Assembly (NCBI RefSeq): GCF_000934685.1
Contig: NZ_JYNQ01000001.1
Span: 3,199,501-3,263,500, forward strand
Direction of reading: 5' to 3'
DNA: 64,000 bases
Source: Lacinutrix sp. Hel_I_90
GTDB lineage: Bacteria > Bacteroidota > Bacteroidia > Flavobacteriales > Flavobacteriaceae
Shown piece after piece: positions 27,109 through 36,400 of this stretch; the first letter of the stretch is position 1; each line of letters begins with the position of its first letter. The notes under the pieces are model-generated. The model searched no databases. It worked only from the letters and a program-made list of their open reading frames with translations, and had not been told where the DNA came from. Position numbers and translations under genes: made by a program.

Positions 27109-28503
27109 TTATATATCCTTGGCTAATTCAATTGCTTTTGTTAGTGCGCCTAGTTTATTATAGACTTCTTGCAGCTCACTCTCTGGGACAGATTTTGAGA
27201 CGATACCTGCACCAGCCTGCCAATGGAGTTGGTGGTTTTTGCTTAAAAAGGTTCTAATCATTATGGCTTGATTATAATTGCCATTAAAATCCATAAACCC
27301 AATAGCACCACCGTAAAATGCACGACTTGTTTTTTCATATTTCTCAATAAGCTGCATCGCTCTATGTTTTGGTGCACCACTTAAGGTTCCTGCAGGAAAC
27401 GTATCGGCTACGACTTGCATGGTTGGCGTGCCTTTGTGTACTTTTCCTGTGACTTTGCTTACTAAGTGAATTACGTGAGAGAAAAATTGTGCTTCTCTAT
27501 AGGTTTCTACTTTTACGTCGCTTCCATGGCGGCTTAAATCGTTTCTTGCTAAATCGACCAACATCACATGTTCGGCATTTTCCTTTTCGTCTGAAGCCAG
27601 TAGCTTGGCAAGCTCGGCATCTTTTTCATCATTACCTGTACGCTTAAAGGTGCCCGCGATGGGGTGAATTTCTGCCAGACCATCAGTGACCACGAGTTGT
27701 GCTTCCGGAGAACTTCCGAAGATTTTAAAATCACCATAATCGAAATAAAATAAATAAGGAGACGGATTAATGCTTCGTAACGCTCTGTAGACGTTAAATT
27801 CATCGCCTTTAAAATCCTGAAAGAATTTTTTAGACAATACGAGTTGAAACACATCGCCACGTGCACAATGTTGTTTGGCTAAGACCACCTGGTCTTTATA
27901 CTCTTCATCTGTTAAATTGGATTTAATTTCAGACTGCGTTGAAAATTCATAAGAGGCAAAGTTTTTCGACTTTATAAGGTGTAGAATATCGTCTATGTTA
28001 TTTTCTGTATTATGACAGTGCGCAAAAATATAAGCTTCGTTTTTAAAGTGATTTATAGCAATTATATTTTGATAAACGGCATAGTAAATATCAGGAATAT
28101 CTAAAGAATCTGGCTTTTTTGAGATCTCAATGTCTTCGAAATATTTTACGGCATCGTAGGCTGTATAACCAAAAATACCATTGTTTATGAATTTAAATTG
28201 TTCTTCAGAATTCACCTTAAAGCGTTTGGTGAATTTATGAATGGTTTTCGCCACATCAGTAGTTTTGTTTCTTAATACGCTACCGTCTGGAAAGGTTTGA
28301 TAAATCGTGTTCCCTTTTACTTTTATAGACGCAATAGGATTAAAGCAGATGTACGAAAAACTGTTATCACTAGCATGATAATCGCTACTCTCTAATAAAA
28401 TGCTATTAGGGAATTTGTCGCGTATTTTAAGATAAATACTTACAGGTGTAATCGTGTCTGCAAGAATTTTTTTGTAATGTGTGTATAGACTGAATGTTTT
28501 CAT
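27109..28503 (-). CDS. trpE: Anthranilate synthase component I
   Basis: First enzyme of the tryptophan branch: chorismate plus ammonia to anthranilate. The 464-residue protein has the chorismate-binding domain with HPIAGTFKRTG, EHVMLVDLARNDL and FPAGTLSGAPKHRAMQ, the C-terminal GAGIVSKSVPE motif and an N-terminal region whose LLESSD is the usual feedback-inhibition site for Trp. Directly upstream is an attenuator hairpin, then a short leader peptide with three Trp codons. The ATG at 28503 follows the hairpin by about 10 bases. Confidence 0.97.
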   Translation of the reverse strand: MKTFSLYTHYKKILADTITPVSIYLKIRDKFPNSILLESSDYHASDNSFSYICFNPIASIKVKGNTIYQTFPDGSVLRNKTTDVAKTIHKFTKRFKVNSEEQFKFINNGIFGYTAYDAVKYFEDIEISKKPDSLDIPDIYYAVYQNIIAINHFKNEAYIFAHCHNTENNIDDILHLIKSKNFASYEFSTQSEIKSNLTDEEYKDQVVLAKQHCARGDVFQLVLSKKFFQDFKGDEFNVYRALRSINPSPYLFYFDYGDFKIFGSSPEAQLVVTDGLAEIHPIAGTFKRTGNDEKDAELAKLLASDEKENAEHVMLVDLARNDLSRHGSDVKVETYREAQFFSHVIHLVSKVTGKVHKGTPTMQVVADTFPAGTLSGAPKHRAMQLIEKYEKTSRAFYGGAIGFMDFNGNYNQAIMIRTFLSKNHQLHWQAGAGIVSKSVPESELQEVYNKLGALTKAIELAKDI

Positions 28504-28512
28504 TAATTTAAA

Positions 28513-28546
28513 TAAAAAAAAGGCTTGTCGTGAATGACAAGCCTTT
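28513..28546 (-). terminator. trp operon attenuator (leader terminator)
   Basis: On the minus strand, AAGGCTTGTC, loop ATTCAC, then GACAAGCCTT followed by a run of T, a strong intrinsic terminator placed between the trp leader peptide and trpE. The loop/3'-arm segment TTCACGA is the exact complement of TCGTGAA at the end of the leader ORF (about 28580-28586), which could form an antiterminator. This is the expected attenuation architecture. Confidence 0.88.
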
Positions 28547-28578
28547 TGTATGTTAATTAAATATACGTAGGAGTTTGT

Positions 28579-28635
28579 TCACGAATTGTTTTTCCGAGAA
28601 TTCCACCACCAGGTATGATTTAAGTTTGTGTTCAT
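28579..28635 (-). CDS. trpL: trp operon leader peptide, 18 aa, with three consecutive Trp codons
   Basis: A short ORF with ATG at 28635 and TGA at 28579-28581, encoding 18 residues. Codons 9-11 are TGG-TGG-TGG (complement of 28603-28611). A stretch of tandem Trp codons just upstream of a terminator hairpin and trpE is the signature of ribosome-mediated attenuation: ribosome stalling at low Trp-tRNA would favour antitermination. The short distance from the predicted start site, about nine bases, suggests a near-leaderless mRNA. The ORF is only recognisable by its position and Trp run, which is strong here. Confidence 0.85.
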   Translation of the reverse strand: MNTNLNHTWWWNSRKNNS

Positions 28636-28649
28636 AATTTTTTACATTC

Positions 28650-28680
28650 CAAAGATAGTAATGAAATTTTATTTGGCAAA
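28650..28680 (-). promoter_or_regulatory. trp operon promoter (TTTG-N19-TATCTTTG)
   Basis: On the minus strand, TTTG at 28680-28677, then a 19-base spacer, then TATCTTTG at 28657-28650. This is an exact match to the Bacteroidota sigma-A promoter form (TTTG, 19-21 bases, TAnnTTTG). It lies just upstream of the trp leader ORF, and the plus-strand redoxin gene at 28746 starts divergently about 65 bases away. Confidence 0.85.
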
Positions 28681-28745
28681 TTAAATTTAACGTAATTATT
28701 TGTTAAAAATAATTTTAAAGGTTATTCGCTTACTATTTTTATGGC

Positions 28746-29264
28746 ATGAAGCGATTAACCATTATTTTGATGATTCTTTTTGTGTCTTGTAAAGGAGAGG
28801 GAAAAAAGGGCACTACCGTTAAAAATACAGAGACCGATAAAACCTTGGTTTTAGATATTTATGATTATGAAGGGTTAGCACCTCTCTTGAATATAAAGGA
28901 CGACAAAATACATGTCATTAACTTTTGGGCCACCTGGTGCGCACCTTGCGTTAAAGAGTTGCCCGCTTTTGAGAAACTAAATGCCGAGTACCATTCTAAA
29001 AATGTAGAAGTCGTTTTGGTAAGTTTAGATTTTCCTAATCAATATGAAAATAGGCTCAAGCCATTTATTATAGAACAGGGATTAGCATCTAAAATTGTTG
29101 TTTTAGATGATGTAGATTCTAATGCTTGGATTCCGAAGATATCTGAAGATTGGTCTGGCGCTATTCCCGCCACCTTGATTTATAGTAAAAATAAGCGTCA
29201 ATTTTATGAGCAATCCTTTACTTATAACGAATTAAAAACAGAAGTAGATAAATTTTTAAATTAA
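28746..29264 (+). CDS. TlpA-like thioredoxin-fold lipoprotein
   Basis: Envelope thiol-disulphide oxidoreductase, 172 residues. It has a lipoprotein signal (MKRLTIILMILFVSC, lipobox Cys15) and a thioredoxin fold with the active site FWATWCAPCVKELP near residues 60-73 and a cis-Pro loop (IPATLIY). Typical roles are reducing or oxidising periplasmic proteins or cytochrome c maturation. A second redoxin gene follows after 5 bases, so they are probably one operon. Confidence 0.92.
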   Translation: MKRLTIILMILFVSCKGEGKKGTTVKNTETDKTLVLDIYDYEGLAPLLNIKDDKIHVINFWATWCAPCVKELPAFEKLNAEYHSKNVEVVLVSLDFPNQYENRLKPFIIEQGLASKIVVLDDVDSNAWIPKISEDWSGAIPATLIYSKNKRQFYEQSFTYNELKTEVDKFLN

Positions 29265-29269
29265 AAACG

Positions 29270-29890
29270 ATGAAAAAATTAGTAAAATTAGCATTTGTAG
29301 CTCTTGTAATCGCTGGTGTTAGCGCATTTACAGTGGGCGAAAAAGAAGTCCTTGAGGGGTACAGTATTGGTGATGTGGCTACCGATTTTAAATTACAGAA
29401 TATTGATGGAAAAATGGTATCCTTATCAGATTTTAAAGCAGCCAAAGGTTTTATTATCACCTTTACTTGCAATACCTGCCCTTACGCAGTAGCTTATGAA
29501 GATAGAGTAGAAGCCTTAAATAAAAAATATGCGCCAAAAGGCTATCCAGTAATAGCGATTATGCCTAATAATGTTAAAGTAAAGCCAGGAGATAGCATAG
29601 AAGCCATGAAAACGCGGGCTGAGGAAAAAGGATTTACTTTTCCTTATTTAATGGATAGCAATCAAAAAGTGTATCCGCAATATGGCGCCACTAAAACCCC
29701 ACATATTTATGTTTTAGAGAAAACAGCTAATGGAAATATCGTTAGGTATATTGGGGCAATTGATGATAATTATCAAGATGCGAGTAAAGTGGAAACGAAG
29801 TATGTTGAGGATGCCGTGAATGCGCTTTTAGCAGGTGAAGCAATCAAAACAGAGGAAACCAGAGCGATAGGTTGTTCTATAAAAGTATAA
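29270..29890 (+). CDS. Peroxiredoxin/thioredoxin-like secreted protein with CNTCPY motif
   Basis: A 206-residue protein with a signal peptide (MKKLVKLAFVALVIAGVSAF). It has an AhpC/TSA-like fold: ATDFKLQNIDGKMVSL, then ITFTCNTCPYAVAYEDR with a CxxC pair near residues 66-69, and TPHIYVLEK. The CNTCPYA variant defines a distinct redoxin subgroup common in Bacteroidota. It is 5 bases downstream of the TlpA-like gene. A terminator follows at 29923-29962. Confidence 0.88.
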   Translation: MKKLVKLAFVALVIAGVSAFTVGEKEVLEGYSIGDVATDFKLQNIDGKMVSLSDFKAAKGFIITFTCNTCPYAVAYEDRVEALNKKYAPKGYPVIAIMPNNVKVKPGDSIEAMKTRAEEKGFTFPYLMDSNQKVYPQYGATKTPHIYVLEKTANGNIVRYIGAIDDNYQDASKVETKYVEDAVNALLAGEAIKTEETRAIGCSIKV

Positions 29891-29922
29891 AAAACACGTG
29901 TTGCGTATAAAACAACGTGCTT

Positions 29923-29962
29923 AAAAAAAACCTGAAGTTTGTAACACTTCAGGTTTTTTTTT
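29923..29962. terminator. Bidirectional intrinsic terminator
   Basis: A-run, CCTGAAGT, loop TTGTAAC, ACTTCAGG, T-run. A strong stem with U-tract after the redoxin operon. Confidence 0.9.
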
Positions 29963-29993
29963 CGTCTAGCTCTTAACGAAACGTTAAATTGTT

Positions 29994-30001
29994 TAACTTT
30001 G
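29994..30001 (+). promoter_or_regulatory. Putative -7 promoter box (TAACTTTG)
   Basis: Exact TAnnTTTG match 18 bases before the rhodanese gene ATG, after the terminator of the previous unit. No clear -33 box. Confidence 0.5.
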
Positions 30002-30019
30002 TAATTATAAAAAAAAGCA

Positions 30020-30331
30020 ATGGCAGATTTATCTCAAGAGCAATGGGCGCAACAACTGAAAGCAGACGAAAACGCTGTTATTCTAGATGTTAGAACAGAA
30101 GAAGAAGTAGAAGAGGGGTACATTCCTAATGCAAAGAACCTTAATATTTTTAAAGGGCAAGCCTTTGTTTACGAATTAGAGGCTTTAGACAAAACTAAAA
30201 ACTATTATGTGTATTGCAGATCTGGAGGAAGAAGTGGCCAGGCTTGCGGTATCATGAATCAAATGGGATTTGAAAATGCTTATAATTTAGTGGGCGGATT
30301 TCAAGAATGGAAAGGAGAAGTAAAGCAGTAG
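30020..30331 (+). CDS. Rhodanese-domain protein (cytosolic)
   Basis: A single-domain rhodanese of 103 residues. Key features are ILDVRTEEEVEEGYIPNAKN and the active-site loop YVYCRSGGRSGQAC with the catalytic Cys near residue 72. Rhodaneses carry persulphide sulphur between proteins; a specific role is not indicated. No signal peptide. The paralogous secreted rhodanese follows 29 bases downstream. Confidence 0.93.
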   Translation: MADLSQEQWAQQLKADENAVILDVRTEEEVEEGYIPNAKNLNIFKGQAFVYELEALDKTKNYYVYCRSGGRSGQACGIMNQMGFENAYNLVGGFQEWKGEVKQ

Positions 30332-30360
30332 AAAACAATTAGTAATCAAAATTATCAATC

Positions 30361-30759
30361 ATGAAAAAATCAACACTACTCTTTTTGTGTCTCATCGCTT
30401 TTAGCCTCGTAGGGTGTTCAAAAAAATATCAAGAAGAGATTACAGTGGTTTCAACAGAAGAGATGAAAACACTTCGAAATTTGGAAGATGTACAACTTAT
30501 AGACGTAAGAACGAAAGCAGAATACGATTCAGGACATTTAGTAAACTCACAAAACATTGATTATAATTCACCAACTTTCGATGATGACATTGCGGGCTTA
30601 GATAAAGAAAAGCCTGTGGTTTTATATTGTCAAAAAGGAGGAAGAAGTGCTAAGTGCGCACAGAAAATGCATGACGCTGGTTTCAAAAAAGTCTATGATT
30701 TAAAAGGTGGGTTCTCAAAATGGCAGTTCCAAAAATTAGAACTGGATTTAAATTTATAA
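30361..30759 (+). CDS. Rhodanese-domain lipoprotein
   Basis: A 132-residue secreted version of the preceding gene with a lipoprotein signal (MKKSTLLFLCLIAFSLVGC, Cys19). The rhodanese loop VVLYCQKGGRSAKCAQK carries the active-site Cys, and IDVRTKAEYDSGHLVNSQNI is the N-terminal motif. It lies downstream of the cytosolic rhodanese and convergent with galE (3 bases apart). Confidence 0.93.
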   Translation: MKKSTLLFLCLIAFSLVGCSKKYQEEITVVSTEEMKTLRNLEDVQLIDVRTKAEYDSGHLVNSQNIDYNSPTFDDDIAGLDKEKPVVLYCQKGGRSAKCAQKMHDAGFKKVYDLKGGFSKWQFQKLELDLNL

Positions 30760-30762
30760 TCT

Positions 30763-31779
30763 TTAAGATCTTATTTTTTGTTCCCATTTCCAGGCTGAGC
30801 GTAAAGCGTCTTTTAAGCTGAGCTTCGTCTCCCAACCCAAACTATTTTTAGCTTTTGTTGTATCGGCATAAGCGGCAATAACGTCACCTTGACGTCTAGC
30901 TACAATTTTATAATTTAGTTTTTCACCAGTAACGGCTTCAAAAGCAGCAATAACTTCTAACACCGAAGACCCTTTACCTGTTCCAATATTAAAGACTTCA
31001 AAAGGAGTAGTATTCTTATTTTTTATAAGGCGTTTAAGCGCAGTAACGTGGGCTTTAGCCAAGTCAACCACGTGAATGTAATCCCTAATACAGGTGCCAT
31101 CTTTAGTTGGATAATCCTTGCCGAAAACAGACAGTTGTTGCCTTAAGCCTATTGCCGTTTGTGTAATAAATGGCACCAAATTTTGAGGAGTCCCTGTTGG
31201 TAACTCACCAATATTTGCCGTTTCATGCGCACCAATAGGATTAAAATAACGCAGGGCAATGGCGTTTAAATTTGGGCTGACCTTGCAGGTGTCTTTTATG
31301 ATTTCTTCGCCTATCTGTTTGGTATTACCATAAGGTGATTCGGCAGGTTTCATAGGTGCGTTTTCAGTAATAGGCAGCTCATCTGCCTGACCGTAAACCG
31401 TACACGATGAGCTAAAAATGAAGTGGGCACCCGCTTTTTTTTGTAGTTCCTGTAAAATATATAGTAACGGATTCAGGTTGTTTTCATAGTAGAGTAGTGG
31501 TAACTCCACACTTTCTCCAACCGCTTTTGAGGCCGCGAAATGAATAACTCCAGTGATATCTTGATGCTTTTTAAAAAAAGCAGTCACCAGCGGTTTATCT
31601 CTTAAATCAATATTTTCAAATGTAGGTTGCTTATTAGTGATTGCTGTAATGCCATCTAGCACCTCTAGAGAAGCGTTCGACAGGTTGTCTATAATGACCA
31701 CTTCAAAACCTTCGTTTTGGAGTTCTACAACTACGTGCGATCCAATATAGCCTAATCCTCCTGTTACCAGTATTTTCAT
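30763..31779 (-). CDS. galE: UDP-glucose 4-epimerase
   Basis: NAD-dependent epimerase of UDP-glucose/UDP-galactose, 338 residues. N-terminal Rossmann motif TGGLGYIGSH, HFAASKAVGES, catalytic Ser/Tyr/Lys in FSSSCTVYG and SPYGNTKQ, and the substrate loop ALRYFNPIGAH. It provides UDP-galactose for surface polysaccharides. The predicted promoter box CAAAAGTA (TACTTTTG on the minus strand) at 31800-31807 lies just upstream. Confidence 0.97.
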   Translation of the reverse strand: MKILVTGGLGYIGSHVVVELQNEGFEVVIIDNLSNASLEVLDGITAITNKQPTFENIDLRDKPLVTAFFKKHQDITGVIHFAASKAVGESVELPLLYYENNLNPLLYILQELQKKAGAHFIFSSSCTVYGQADELPITENAPMKPAESPYGNTKQIGEEIIKDTCKVSPNLNAIALRYFNPIGAHETANIGELPTGTPQNLVPFITQTAIGLRQQLSVFGKDYPTKDGTCIRDYIHVVDLAKAHVTALKRLIKNKNTTPFEVFNIGTGKGSSVLEVIAAFEAVTGEKLNYKIVARRQGDVIAAYADTTKAKNSLGWETKLSLKDALRSAWKWEQKIRS

Positions 31780-31799
31780 TACAATTGTTTTGATGTGTT

Positions 31800-31807
31800 C
31801 AAAAGTA
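31800..31807 (-). promoter_or_regulatory. Putative -7 promoter box (TACTTTTG) of galE
   Basis: Exact TAnnTTTG on the minus strand, 21 bases before the galE ATG. A -33 TTTG at canonical spacing is not seen. Confidence 0.5.
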
Positions 31808-31956
31808 AAAAATATAATACGTCTAAATTACTGTTTTTTGTACTCGGTTAATTCTGTTTTATAAGATTTTATTCCTGATACCAAATGACTATTAAGAACT
31901 ATGCGTCTTTAAGCTTTTGGTAATGCGTTGTTATAGGGGCGTTTTTCTCTTATGCT

Positions 31957-32685
31957 TTACACCTCAAAATATACGGTTTCAAAAGGCACTCTAAACCGTG
32001 GGCCATAAATACCTTCAGGATTTCTAATGCCGCAACCAATTACCATATTAATTTCTGCACCACTTGGTAACCCTAAAATTTGCTTCACTCTTAAGGTATC
32101 ACTACCTTCCATAGGGCAAGTGTCGTAACCTATTTCTGCCATGCTAAGCATAAAATTTTCAGCCGCTAATGCGGCGCTTTTATGCGCTACAATGCGTATA
32201 TCGCTGGCTCTCGCTTGTCGGTAAATGGGTCTGAAAAGACCAATGATTTGAAAGATAAAAAATTTGAGATAGCCAAAGATGCCTAGGAAATCAATATAAA
32301 TGGTAGGGATTATTTTGCCATAGTAATCGGTAGCCATTTTTTTGCGTTTTAATTCGCGTGCTGTTAGGTCGGGCTTGCTGTATACTTTATTTAAAAACGA
32401 AATATTAGCCTTGGCACGTTTACGCCAAAGGTCTTTTCTGGTCACGACAACCACTAACTGCTTAGCCGTTTTAGCTGCATTCTGCTTAAAACAAGCACCA
32501 GCTAATTGTGCTAGCGTGTCTTTGTCTGTAACATGATAAAATTCCCAAAGCTGTAAATTACTACTTGTAGGTGCTAAGGTCGCATTATAAATACAGTGTT
32601 TTACCTTTTCGGTATCTATTTCAGTGTCAAGATAGACGCGGGTAGAGCGCCTGTAGGCTATGGCTTCGGAAACGGTTTTAGTCAT
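31957..32685 (-). CDS. Nitroreductase-family flavoprotein
   Basis: FMN-dependent oxidoreductase of 242 residues. The N-terminus has the nitroreductase RRSTRVY and APTSSNLQLWEFY, and the C-terminus has GYDTCPMEGSDTLRVKQILG and NMVIGCGIR. A hydrophobic insert (about 105-140) lies between the halves, longer than in the shortest family members. Substrate unknown. Isolated on the minus strand. Confidence 0.9.
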   Translation of the reverse strand: MTKTVSEAIAYRRSTRVYLDTEIDTEKVKHCIYNATLAPTSSNLQLWEFYHVTDKDTLAQLAGACFKQNAAKTAKQLVVVVTRKDLWRKRAKANISFLNKVYSKPDLTARELKRKKMATDYYGKIIPTIYIDFLGIFGYLKFFIFQIIGLFRPIYRQARASDIRIVAHKSAALAAENFMLSMAEIGYDTCPMEGSDTLRVKQILGLPSGAEINMVIGCGIRNPEGIYGPRFRVPFETVYFEV

Positions 32686-32727
32686 GCTGTAAATTTATAT
32701 AAATATAGAATAAAAGCGTTGAACTCT

Positions 32728-32895
32728 ATGCGTAGATTATACGCTATTTTGCCTTCATGGTTTTCTAAAACCTTCAATAAAAAAGGTTTATTTTCGCAGG
32801 AATATTCATTAAAGTTAGCCTTTTCATTTTTTTTAGGGCTAATAATTTTAGCAAATCCATCAAGCTTTTTTAGGTATCGTGATTATATTAATTGA
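32728..32895 (+). CDS. Possible small membrane protein (55 aa)
   Basis: An ATG frame beginning MRRLYAILPSWFSKT with a hydrophobic stretch (LKLAFSFFLGLIILA) and a basic end. It lies in the intergenic space between the nitroreductase gene and the next plus-strand gene. No family is recognised, and a chance ORF in AT-rich DNA is possible. Confidence 0.3.
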   Translation: MRRLYAILPSWFSKTFNKKGLFSQEYSLKLAFSFFLGLIILANPSSFFRYRDYIN

Positions 32896-32919
32896 TGAAT
32901 ACTCTAAAAAACAAATCAC

Positions 32920-33153
32920 ATGACTAAAGAAAAAAAACACGCAGACTTTCAAAGTCCCTATAGAAAATCGATGAATTTTAATAAAGAGACTAAAAACGAA
33001 GATTTTGAGCCAGATGGTAAAGGCAATATAAAAGTTGAGAAAAAATCAACAACGCTTAGCGCTTCAGAAAAAGAAAAAATAGCAAAGGCGATGGATAATA
33101 TGCAGCGCAATATTGAGATGATTCCCGGAGATGAGCGCGATGGCGAAGAATAA
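32920..33153 (+). CDS. Small charged protein of unknown function
   Basis: A 77-residue, highly charged, probably disordered then helical protein (KKSTTLSASEKEKIAKAMDN). No signal peptide or known domain. The start ATG has a plausible upstream A-rich region. A terminator follows at 33203-33238. Unrecognised, but coding-like in composition. Confidence 0.6.
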   Translation: MTKEKKHADFQSPYRKSMNFNKETKNEDFEPDGKGNIKVEKKSTTLSASEKEKIAKAMDNMQRNIEMIPGDERDGEE

Positions 33154-33202
33154 GAATTAAAAACATGTTTAGTTCTATTTTGATTTATTCATTATAGAAA
33201 TT

Positions 33203-33238
33203 AAAAATCCCATTTACAATTTGTGAATGGGATTTTTA
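33203..33238. terminator. Bidirectional intrinsic terminator
   Basis: AAAAATCCCATT, loop, AATGGGATTTTT with a further T on each strand; follows the small charged-protein gene. Confidence 0.85.
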
Positions 33239-33400
33239 TAGCCGATACTGTAATCTAATGCTTCTACTAATTTGCAACTTTTTTTTTGATACTTCCTAGT
33301 TTCAAAAAGTTGAAATCTTTAAAGTATTACTAATATTTGCTTATAAGCACTATTTATAAGATTTAATTTAAGAAATTTGAAACTCAAGACAATACTATAT

Positions 33401-36400
33401 ATGATAAACCAGAAATTCTCAAGTAAAAGACATAATTCTTTATGTTTGATAACAATACTTTTAATATTTACATTCAGCTTACAACTAAATGCTCAGGAAA
33501 ATAATAAAGAGATTTCAAAAAGTGTTTATTTGACATCGAATATCGGACTGGCAAAAAAGAAAAACTCTACGGCGATTTTAAAAGCTATAGTAAGTGCCTC
33601 GCAACAAGATAAAAACGCAGCCTTTTTAGCATTAGGAAATAGTACCACTCGCAAAGGTTACGTAAAAGATAAATCGGGAAGAGAGAAGCAAGAAGCTTTT
33701 TTAAAGTCACAGATTTTAGAACCACTTTCTAATTTTAATGGGGAGCTTATTTTTATACCTGGACAATACGAGTGGAACAAAGGTGGGCATAAAAACCTTG
33801 ACGATTTAGAGTCTTTTTTACAAGATAATAGTGACGCCGAGTTTTGGCCTAATGATGGTTGTCCCATAGAACGTGAAACCTTAAGTGATGAGGTAGAACT
33901 CGTGATGGTAGACACACAATGGTATTTAGAAGACTGGGATAATCACCCTTATATAAACAACGACTGCGAAATAAAAACCAGAGAGCAATTTTTTCTTGCC
34001 TTCAAAGATGAGCTTAAAGACGAACAAAATAAGACTATCATCGTGGCCTTACACCATCCTATATTAACCGCTACACGACATGGTCTTGTTGAGCGAATGG
34101 GCGGACTTTCTAAGCAAGCACACTACCATAATGACATGCAATACTTAGTGGGGCGTTTAGAAACGCTGGCAAGTCAATTTCAAGATGTCATCTTTGTATC
34201 CGGTAGTGAAAGTAATTTACAGTTTTTAATGAATGATGGAATTCCGCAAATTATTAGTGGCGCATTAGGAAACACGACTAAAACAAAACCTAACAAAAAG
34301 AAAGGGTATTTTGGCACGAATGAACACGGTTATGCCAAACTCAATGTTTTTAAAGATGGAAGCTCTGAGGTTGAAATGTATACCGTTAAAGAGGATCAAG
34401 TGACTAAGGTTTTTACTTCTACAATCAAATTAAAAAAAGGAAGTTTAGAAGATTTTGACTACCATAGTAAAGAAGATTTCGGGGATTCTTATAAGGCCTC
34501 TATTTATACCCAGGAAGAAGTCAATAAATCTGATTTTTACAAATGGTTTTGGGGCGACCACTATAGAGCTATTTATGGACGTGAGATTGAAGCGCCCGTT
34601 TTATTTTTAGAGGCGTTACCAGATAGTGTACGGGCAATCACAGAAGGAGGCGGAAACCAATCCAGAAGTTTGCGCTTAATTGATACTAATGAAAATGAAT
34701 ATACGGTTAGAGAGTTGCGTAAAAGTGGGCTGCGTTTTATACAGTCTAAAATTAAAGATCATTATGTGTTAGACTATATGAATAATACGGTGGCAGAAGA
34801 CATTGTTCAAGACTATTATACAACGGCTCAACCTTACGCACAATTTGCAATTAATGAACTTTTAGAGGCTATTAATATACCTCACGCGAATCCTAGGATT
34901 GTTTACCTGCCAAAACAAAAACGATTGGGTAGATTTAATGAAAATTACGGCGATAAACTATACATGTTCGAAGAGCATGTAGGAGATGAAAATAAGGCAT
35001 TTGATACGTTTGGAAATGCAGACGATATTATAAGTACCAAAGACATGTTGCTAGAACTTCAAAATGATAAAGATGCAAAAATTGATGAAGATAGTTATTT
35101 AAGAGCACGCTTGTTCGATTTGCTTATAGGTGATTGGGATAGGCATGAAGACCAGTGGCGCTGGGGCTTACACAAAAAGGAGGATGGCACCAAGTTATAT
35201 AAACCCATTCCAAGAGACCGAGATCAAGCTTTTCCAAAATATGATGGTGTATTTCCAGCCATTCTTAAAGCGGTGTCCCCATTAGCAAGAAACATGCAAA
35301 CCTATGCTCCCGAAATTAAAAATATTAAAAGTTTCAATAATGCGGTATACTATTTAGATAAAAGCTTTATAAACCGAGCCCATTGGGGAGATTGGAAAAA
35401 ACAAGCTCAAACTATTCAAAACCAACTTAGTGATGCGGTTATCGATAAGGCTTTTGCCAATCTTTTAGAAGACACTAAAGGTGAAAGTATAGACCAAATT
35501 AAATCTATCTTAAAGCAGAGGCGCGAAAACTTGGTTGACATCGCTAAAGACTATTATGATTATTTTAAAGCCCACGAAATTATTGCTGCAACAAATAAAG
35601 ACAATACTATTTCTGTTTTAAGACAGGCAAAAGGCATTACAAAAGTGACTATTACACAACAAGACCTTACTATTTTTGAAAACACCTATGATTCAGAAGA
35701 CACTAAAGAATTATGGATTTACGCCTTAGATGGAGACGATACTATTACAGTATCTGGAGAAGGAAGTCATTACATTACGCTTAAAATTTTTGGGGGTGAA
35801 GACAATGATATTTATAACGTAGAGAACAACAGAAATGTTACCGTATACGACTATAAAACAAAGAAAAACACCTTTAATGGTAGGGTCAGTAAAAAACTTA
35901 CCGATTCATACGCGATTAATAATTACGATCCTCAAAAACGTAAATATGCTAACAATGTTTTATTACCCACCGTTGGTTTTGATCCCGATGCAGGGTTTAG
36001 TGCAGGATTAACAAATACCTATACTACGTATGCCTTACTGAGAAATCCATTTACCACACAACATAAAGTTAATGCTTCTTATTATTCAGCCACACAAGGG
36101 TTTGAGTTTTCATACAATGGGGAGTTTGCTCATGTTTTTCAAGACTGGAATTTGGGTTTAGACGCCCGTATTACAAGTGCTAATTATGCGATAAATTTTT
36201 TCGGCATAGGTAATGAAACCACTTACGATCCAGACGCGGTGGATATGGATTTTAACCGCACAAAAATTAGTCAGTGGCATTTTCAACCGTCTTTGACGTA
36301 TAAAACAAGCGGAAATGTGTCTGCACATATCGCGGCACGAGTAGAAGCGCACACCTTGACAAATGATGAAAACGGTTTTGCAGAAATATTCTTTGATGCC

